64,000 nucleotides of DNA from Pseudacidovorax sp. (GTDB taxonomy: Bacteria; Pseudomonadota; Gammaproteobacteria; Burkholderiales; Burkholderiaceae_C): NCBI RefSeq assembly GCF_017991995.1, contig NZ_JAGOPN010000012.1, positions 143,188 through 207,187 of the forward strand, given 5' to 3'. How positions within the stretch are numbered: the first letter of the stretch is position 1; every line of letters starts with the position of its first letter. Both the position numbers and the translations under genes were made by a program. Shown piece after piece: positions 59,676 to 64,000 of this stretch. Below the pieces are notes generated by a model. The model was not told the DNA's origin, searched no databases, and was given only the letters and a program-made list of their open reading frames with translations.

Positions 59676-60945
59676 AGCCCCTTCGGAATGCTTCGTCTAC
59701 ATCACGCTGCCGGGCGAGACGGAAGCCGTCACGGCGGGGCGCTTTGTCCTCGCTGCGGACCGTCGCGGCATCGCTGAAGGCCGCTTCGTCTATGGGCGTA
59801 GCTACCTGGAGCGCCCCAACGCGGTCGCCCTCGATCCCGTCGAGCTGAAGCTCGCGCAGCGTACCTACAACACCGTCGCGCTCGGCGGCATCTTTGGCGC
59901 GTTGCGTGACGCCAGCCCCGACTACTGGGGTCGCCTTGTCATCCAGCGCCATCTGGGCAACGCACAGCCCGGGGAAATGGCCTATCTCCTCTTCTCCCCG
60001 GACGACCGCGCGGGTGCGCTGGGCTTCGGTCTGAACCAGACGCCACCCGCTCCCAAGCGCACCTTCAACCAGACGCTCGATCTGGCCAAACTCCAGGCTG
60101 CCGCGGACGCCATCGTCGCTGACGACGACGGCGCTGCTGCTGGTGCCAGTGCTGCTGATCATGATCAGGTCCAGAGGCTGCTGATGCTCGGCACCTCGAT
60201 GGGCGGCGCGCGACCGAAAGCCGTCGTTGAGGACGGCGACGCTCTATGGGTAGCGAAGTTCAACCGCCCGGACGATCCATGGAGCAATGCCCGTGTCGAG
60301 CACGCCATGCTTCTGTTGGCGCGATCATGCGGCATTGCCACCGCAGAAAGCCGTGTCGTCGAGGTTGGTGGACGCGATGTGCTGCTCGTGAAGCGCTTTG
60401 ATCGCGAGAAGTCGTCTGGGGGCTATCGCCGGGCCCGCATGGTGAGCGCCCTCACGCTGCTGCGTGCCGAAGACACCTACCAGTCGCGTGACAAGTGGTC
60501 GTATGTGCTGCTGGCCGAAGAGCTGCGCCGGGCCTGTGCCGACCCCGAGCGGAATACAGCCGAGCTGTTCCGCCGCATGTGCTTCAATGCGCTGATCTCC
60601 AACATCGACGATCATCCGCGCAACCATGCCGTGATCGCACGTGAGCAAGACTGGCAGCTTTCCCCCGCCTACGACTTGACCCCGGCCACGCCGGTCAGTC
60701 AGGAGCGACGCGATCTGGCGATGGTGTGCGGCGATGCGGGACGGTTCGCGAGCGCTGGAAACCTGCTTTCGCAATCGGCGCGATTCCTGCTCGAAAAGCC
60801 GCAAGCCGAAGGCATGGTGGCAGCGATGGAAGAGCAAATACGCGCGACCTGGTACGCGACGGCACGCGGTGCCGGGGTGACCGCGCGTGACTGCGAGCGA
60901 ATAGCCGCCGCGTTCGTCTATCCGGGCTTCCGTCAGACGCCGTGA
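59665..60945 (+). CDS. hipA: HipA-family serine/threonine kinase toxin
   Basis: A 426-aa kinase of the HipA type, which in E. coli phosphorylates glutamyl-tRNA synthetase and induces persistence. The N-terminal subdomain has FGALRDASPDYWGRLVIQRH. The P-loop segment LGTSMGGARPKAVV keeps the autophosphorylated Ser (Ser178) and the family AxxK pattern. The catalytic loop is SNIDDHPRNHAVI (Asp315/Asp316, Asn320), and the metal Asp is Asp337 in PAYDLTP. All residues needed for activity seem present. It converges on an H-NS-type gene with a hairpin in the 42-base gap. Confidence 0.93.
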   Translation: MTSEAPSECFVYITLPGETEAVTAGRFVLAADRRGIAEGRFVYGRSYLERPNAVALDPVELKLAQRTYNTVALGGIFGALRDASPDYWGRLVIQRHLGNAQPGEMAYLLFSPDDRAGALGFGLNQTPPAPKRTFNQTLDLAKLQAAADAIVADDDGAAAGASAADHDQVQRLLMLGTSMGGARPKAVVEDGDALWVAKFNRPDDPWSNARVEHAMLLLARSCGIATAESRVVEVGGRDVLLVKRFDREKSSGGYRRARMVSALTLLRAEDTYQSRDKWSYVLLAEELRRACADPERNTAELFRRMCFNALISNIDDHPRNHAVIAREQDWQLSPAYDLTPATPVSQERRDLAMVCGDAGRFASAGNLLSQSARFLLEKPQAEGMVAAMEEQIRATWYATARGAGVTARDCERIAAAFVYPGFRQTP

Positions 60946-60979
60946 GGGGCCGGTCGCGGCGGGCGACCGCGTGCCCCTC
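60944..60979. terminator. Hairpin between hipA and the H-NS-type gene
   Basis: A compound stem: GAGGGGC (60944-60950) with GCCCCTC (60973-60979) outside, and GGTCGC (60952-60957) with GCGACC (60963-60968) inside, closed by a 5-base loop. It lies between two facing stop codons and could end both transcripts. A T-run is absent. Confidence 0.55.
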
Positions 60980-60987
60980 CTGGCTGC

Positions 60988-61344
60988 TCAACCGGCGACC
61001 TTGAACGCCTGCCGGTCGCGCCCCTTGATCCAGGCCGGTTCAGTGCCACGGCCGGACCATGTGGCCCCAGTAGCGGGGTCACGGTAGAGCGGCGCAACCT
61101 GCGTATGTCCGCCTCCGCCCCTCCCTGTGCTCTTGGCCGGGCGCGCACCGATCAACTCGGCGGGCTTGAAGCCATGCTGAAGCAGCAACTCTTTCATGGC
61201 CCGCAAGACATCGGCGCGGTGCTGACGCTCCTGAGCGCGTTGCTCCGCCTCCAGCAATGAAAGCTCGTGCCGTAGGTCGGCGATGCGCCGCTCAAGCGCG
61301 GGCGTGTTCGCCGCCTGGCTCGGCCTGTTGGTCTGGTTCTCCAT
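60988..61344 (-). CDS. H-NS family nucleoid-associated protein (mobile-element-borne)
   Basis: A 118-aa protein. A coiled-coil oligomerisation region covers about residues 17-62 (ALERRIADLRHELSLLEAEQRAQERQHRADVLRAMKELLLQHG). A linker leads to the C-terminal DNA-binding domain VAPLYRDPATGATWSGRGTEPAWIKGRDRQAF, with the WSGRG.EPxW motif of H-NS. AAGGAG eight bases before the ATG at 61344 decides the start over a longer frame. It lies 65 bases downstream of the relaxase gene. Plasmid-type H-NS proteins silence newly acquired AT-rich DNA and hide transfer genes from the host; that role is inferred here. Confidence 0.9.
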   Translation of the reverse strand: MENQTNRPSQAANTPALERRIADLRHELSLLEAEQRAQERQHRADVLRAMKELLLQHGFKPAELIGARPAKSTGRGGGGHTQVAPLYRDPATGATWSGRGTEPAWIKGRDRQAFKVAG

Positions 61345-61409
61345 AGCAAAGACTCCTTTCGTGGGTAAGGGCGATGTGCCCGGTTGAGGAAGGCAGTTCA
61401 GGGTCTTGT

Positions 61410-63050
61410 TCAATCACGCTCTGCGCCCGGCTCGGGGCTGCGCTCCGGGGAGGGATTTGTGGGCGCGCGATCCCTTGCGGGCCGCGCCATGCGATCAAGG
61501 ACAGGTGCTTTGTCGTCAGCCCTGTCGCGTTCGCGCCGCTGCCGGGTCGCGCGCGCGAAGGCGGCAAGCAAATTCGGGGGATCGCCGGGTCCCCGTGTCA
61601 CCGCATCCTCAAAGGCGTTCCGGGCATCTCCTGAGCGCTGCGTCGGGGCCAGGCTCGGCGCGCGCGTCTTGGCACGCTTGTCTCTCCGCACGACCCCTTC
61701 CAGCGAAGGCATCAGGCCGTCGTTGTCCCCGCGCACGAGAATGCGCTGGCGGGCGCGAATATCCCGCAGCAGGGCGACGATCTCGCGCCGCTCGATGCGT
61801 GTGAGCGCCTTCTCGCGGCGTGCTTGTTCCAAAGCTTCGGCCTGGTGCTCCCGCGCCTGATCAATGCGCTCGCGCGTCTGCGCCACTTTCATCGCCAGGA
61901 GCTGCGCGCCGTTGGCTTTGAGGCGCTGTGCGTCCTGACGCTTATGCAGCAGGGCGCGTAAGGCCTCAATGCCGGTGATACGACCGAGGAAGGCTGCAAG
62001 CCCTGTCGGGCGGTTCTCGCGGCGCTCGCGCTCGATGCCCTTTCGCTGTTCGAGGTAGCGGTGCCGCAGGGCGTCCCGCGCGGCGCGCTGCTGCGTTTCC
62101 AGTGCCGCGAAAGTCGTCTGCTGCCGTGCTTCGAGCGCCTGGCGCTCCTGCGCCAGTGCCGTGCGCCGTCCCTGATGCGCGTGCCGCAAGCTCGCAAGCG
62201 CGCTCGCGCGCTCTTCCTCTGAAGTCTCTTTGTCGAGGGACACCCGATGCCGCTCGACAAGGGAAATGGCCTCCTCGACGCTCGGCAGGCTTTCGGGCGG
62301 AAAGTCCTTGGCCAAAAAGGCGCGCAGGTCTGCGGTCTTGACCGCCTTGTCGTCGATGAGGCGGGCAAGCGCATGGGTGCCTCCGTAGAGATCGACGAGC
62401 ACGTAGGGGCGATTGCCAGTGGCCAGCAGGTAGCCCTGTGCGCTCAAAGCCCGCACGAAGGCACGTGCCGAATCGCTCTGCTGCCACGCCTGCGTCACCG
62501 CACGCATGTGGTCTTCTTTGGACAGCCCGGTCTGCCGCTTCTTCTCACGGTCATAGAGGCTCTCCTGCCCCTTCTCCGCCGACCTCTCGTAGCCCGGCGG
62601 AAGCCGCAGGCCGTGATCGCGGGCAAAGGCCCGCGTGACGCGCATGAGCTTCTCGTGGTCGAACGCCAGGTGCACGGCCTTGCCGTTCATCGCGTCGATG
62701 CGTGACCAGACGACATGGCAGTGCTCGCGTCCGTACTTCTGGTGGAAGACGATCCCGCGGGGCTGGTTGGTCAGGCCAAGGGCTTCTTCCGTCCGCGCGA
62801 TGTAGTCCATGTACTGATCGCGCGTGAGCGGTCCCTGCCGAGGGTCGGGGTTGATCGAAAGGCTGTAGAGGTACTTTTCGCAGCGCGTCAGGTCTTCCGC
62901 CTGCACCTGCCATTCCTTGAATGCGCCGTGCAAATCAGGAGCAATGGCTCCGCGCAGGTGGGGGAGTTCCGTCACCTCGTTGTCGTAGGCGTTCATCAGG
63001 TGGGTGGCGAGGTCCTGCCCGCCGCCGCGCTGCGAGGCAAAGGAAATCAC
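61410..63050 (-). CDS. Relaxase/mobilization nuclease (VirD2/MobP-like)
   Basis: A 546-aa protein that would nick at oriT and pilot the strand in conjugation. The N-terminal relaxase domain includes GGGQDLATHLMNAYDNEVTELPHLRG with a Tyr that may be the nucleophile, then YLYSLSINPDPRQGPLTRDQYMDYI and GIVFHQKYGREHCHVVWSRIDAMNGKAVHLAF, where HCH is the metal-binding motif III. The C-terminal 250 residues are Arg/Gln/Ala-rich helix, probably coiled coil, ending in a Pro/Arg tail. The start is GTG with GGGAGGGAG upstream, overlapping the mobC stop (GTGA). No type IV secretion genes are present, so the element would be mobilizable, not self-transmissible. Confidence 0.92.
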   Translation of the reverse strand: MISFASQRGGGQDLATHLMNAYDNEVTELPHLRGAIAPDLHGAFKEWQVQAEDLTRCEKYLYSLSINPDPRQGPLTRDQYMDYIARTEEALGLTNQPRGIVFHQKYGREHCHVVWSRIDAMNGKAVHLAFDHEKLMRVTRAFARDHGLRLPPGYERSAEKGQESLYDREKKRQTGLSKEDHMRAVTQAWQQSDSARAFVRALSAQGYLLATGNRPYVLVDLYGGTHALARLIDDKAVKTADLRAFLAKDFPPESLPSVEEAISLVERHRVSLDKETSEEERASALASLRHAHQGRRTALAQERQALEARQQTTFAALETQQRAARDALRHRYLEQRKGIERERRENRPTGLAAFLGRITGIEALRALLHKRQDAQRLKANGAQLLAMKVAQTRERIDQAREHQAEALEQARREKALTRIERREIVALLRDIRARQRILVRGDNDGLMPSLEGVVRRDKRAKTRAPSLAPTQRSGDARNAFEDAVTRGPGDPPNLLAAFARATRQRRERDRADDKAPVLDRMARPARDRAPTNPSPERSPEPGAERD

Positions 63051-63379
63051 GGCTCCCTCCCGGTAAGCTGCATGAGGAAGGTGCGGATCAATAGCAGCTC
63101 ATCACGGCAGAGGCGCAAAGCTTCTTCGCACTCCGGTGTGCCGTCCGGCATGACCGCCAGCCTGTCGGCGATGACAGCAGCTTGCGCCAGCAGCGTTGCC
63201 GCGGTTGCGCGATCAAGCCGGGGCTGAGGCCGTGCGCGCGGAGCTTCTCCTGCAAAGACAGCGCGCGTGATGAAGCCGTTCACGGAAAGGCCGGAGTTGC
63301 GGACGCGCGCAGCGAACTCGTCGCGCAACTTGGCGGGCGGACGATAGGAGATTGGTGGTGCGCGCTTCTTCCGAGCCAT
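63047..63379 (-). CDS. mobC: MobC-like relaxosome accessory protein
   Basis: A 110-aa basic protein. A ribbon-helix-helix-like start (KKRAPPISYRPPAKLRDEFAARVRNSGLSVNGFITRAVFAG) is followed by a helical part ending ECEEALRLCRDELLLIRTFLMQL, the MobC-family pattern. MobC proteins bind oriT and help the relaxase open the duplex. The ATG at 63379 gives the family length; the frame extends upstream without conservation. It is coupled to the relaxase by overlap, and the inverted-repeat-rich DNA just upstream is a natural place for oriT. Confidence 0.85.
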   Translation of the reverse strand: MARKKRAPPISYRPPAKLRDEFAARVRNSGLSVNGFITRAVFAGEAPRARPQPRLDRATAATLLAQAAVIADRLAVMPDGTPECEEALRLCRDELLLIRTFLMQLTGREP

Positions 63380-63615
63380 GCCAGCACCGTAGGCGGTCGG
63401 CACGCCTCCCTTCCTCGCGCGTTCCCCGCGCGGCATGACCGCGAAGCGCAATGCGTCCCCTGCGCCGAAGGGTCGATGGGTTTCCAAAGGGAGAGCCGAC
63501 ATCTCACTTTGGTCGTCGCCGGGGACGAAACCCCGGTCTGGGTCCAGGGGCACGAAGGCCACCTGGTCAAGGGTTGCAAGGGGCTACGAAGTGCCCTTTG
63601 CTCGATGGTGTCCAC

Positions 63616-63755
63616 GAGGAGCGCGAAAGCTCCTCTGGTCGCGATGCAACGGCGATGACGTTGCCAACCCGGGAGCCAGCGGCGAAGGGTTGCCCCGAGG
63701 GGGTCCACGGGGGACGGGACGGTCCCCCTGGCAAGGTGGGCGTGGTACTACCACG
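63616..63755. other. Inverted-repeat cluster, candidate oriT region
   Basis: The roughly 500 bases upstream of mobC (63380-63875) hold no convincing gene. Three clear hairpins are present: GAGGAGC/GCTCCTC (63616-63622, 63629-63635), GGGGGAC/GTCCCCC (63709-63715, 63722-63728) and CGTGGTA/TACCACG (63741-63747, 63749-63755). This layout next to mobC and relaxase genes fits an origin of transfer. I could not identify a nic site; the known RP4-type core is not present in an obvious form. Confidence 0.45.
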
Positions 63756-63875
63756 CACACCTTGTGCTCCCTATCGGTCGCAGGGCTCCTTATCCCAGTC
63801 TACGGCGCGACTGGTAAAGGAAGCATTGACGCGGGACTTGCGAAGCCCCGCGGAGTCTTTTGGATGTAGCACGCT

Positions 63876-64000
63876 GTGGGCGCCGATGCAAAAGTGAGCC
63901 ACCGGGCCGACCGAATATTGAGCCAGGGGTGGAAGCCGACGTTGAGATGGTCGGCTGTGGATAAGTGTAGTTGTCAGCCTGTTTCGTGGACCTCCTGGAT
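63876..64000. mobile_element. Possible left end of an IS21-like insertion sequence
   Basis: The last 125 bases contain short repeated TGAGCCA units (gcaaaagtGAGCCA near 63890 and atattGAGCCA near 63921) in a style seen at IS21-family ends, which carry multiple terminal repeats before istA. No transposase reading frame is visible before the window ends, so the call depends on pattern memory only. Confidence 0.35.

Noticed and set aside
63616..63755. CRISPR array
   Set aside because: The hairpins differ from one another and are not regularly spaced direct repeats; no cas gene is nearby.
61527..63897. Plus-strand frames opposite the relaxase and in the region upstream of mobC
   Set aside because: They are antisense to the relaxase or lie over inverted repeats, with no recognisable motif or ribosome binding site.

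Overview
The window is about 70% GC and densely coded. It looks like the chromosome of a beta-proteobacterium of the order Burkholderiales, probably a Comamonadaceae relative. The signs are two Bug-type (tripartite tricarboxylate transporter) binding proteins, the gene order rubredoxin-pilG-pilH-pilI-pilJ-pilL divergent from a ThiD-like gene and hemL, a dusB-fis-purH cluster, and GC-rich REP-like hairpins. The genus call is inference; no rRNA gene is present.

Layout. 1-3.4 kb: C-terminus of an indolepyruvate ferredoxin oxidoreductase-like protein, a Bug protein, a hot-dog thioesterase and an EAL phosphodiesterase. 3.4-7.5 kb: purine catabolism (8-oxoguanine-type deaminase, membrane urate hydroxylase PuuD) beside a glycerate 2-kinase that could use glyoxylate-derived glycerate. 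7.8-18 kb: a Pil-Chp chemosensory operon for type IV pili, headed by a small rubredoxin gene. 18-26 kb: housekeeping (ThiD-like, HemL, cytochrome c, PurH, Fis, DusB, YqaA, YchF). 25.9-32 kb: a complete ribose-type operon (rbsBACRKD) behind two interlocked LacI-type operators. 32-38 kb: MOSC protein, UbiH-like monooxygenase, DsbC, M61 peptidase, enoyl-CoA hydratase and tRNA-Met(CAT). 38-45.7 kb: a QseBC-like two-component system facing an operon of thermostable-hemolysin-family GNAT-like protein, AMP-dependent ligase, heme-oxygenase-like diiron protein, SDR and TPR protein. 45.9-48.4 kb: another Bug protein and a succinate-semialdehyde-type dehydrogenase. 48.6-56.6 kb: a TetR regulator and a seven-gene operon (epimerase, GNAT, DapA-family lyase, ABC importer, enolase-superfamily enzyme) for an unidentified substrate. 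56.6-59.1 kb: HAD phosphatase and prfC. 59.1-64 kb: lower-GC mobile DNA abutting the 5' end of prfC: hipBA, an H-NS-type gene, relaxase, mobC, an inverted-repeat-rich possible oriT, and what may be the edge of an IS21-like element.

The two best candidates for undescribed biology are the 40.2-44.8 kb operon, which has the parts of an acyl-activating and oxidising small-molecule pathway and an 11-bp-period TTAA box at its promoter, and the TetR-controlled catabolic operon at 49.3-56.6 kb, whose enzymes resemble a sugar-acid dehydratase/aldolase route but whose importer is of the sulfonate/nitrate class. Other leads are a ThiD-like kinase with altered catalytic residues and a hairpin over its ribosome binding site, REP-like elements that have become protein-coding, and the mobile segment at prfC.
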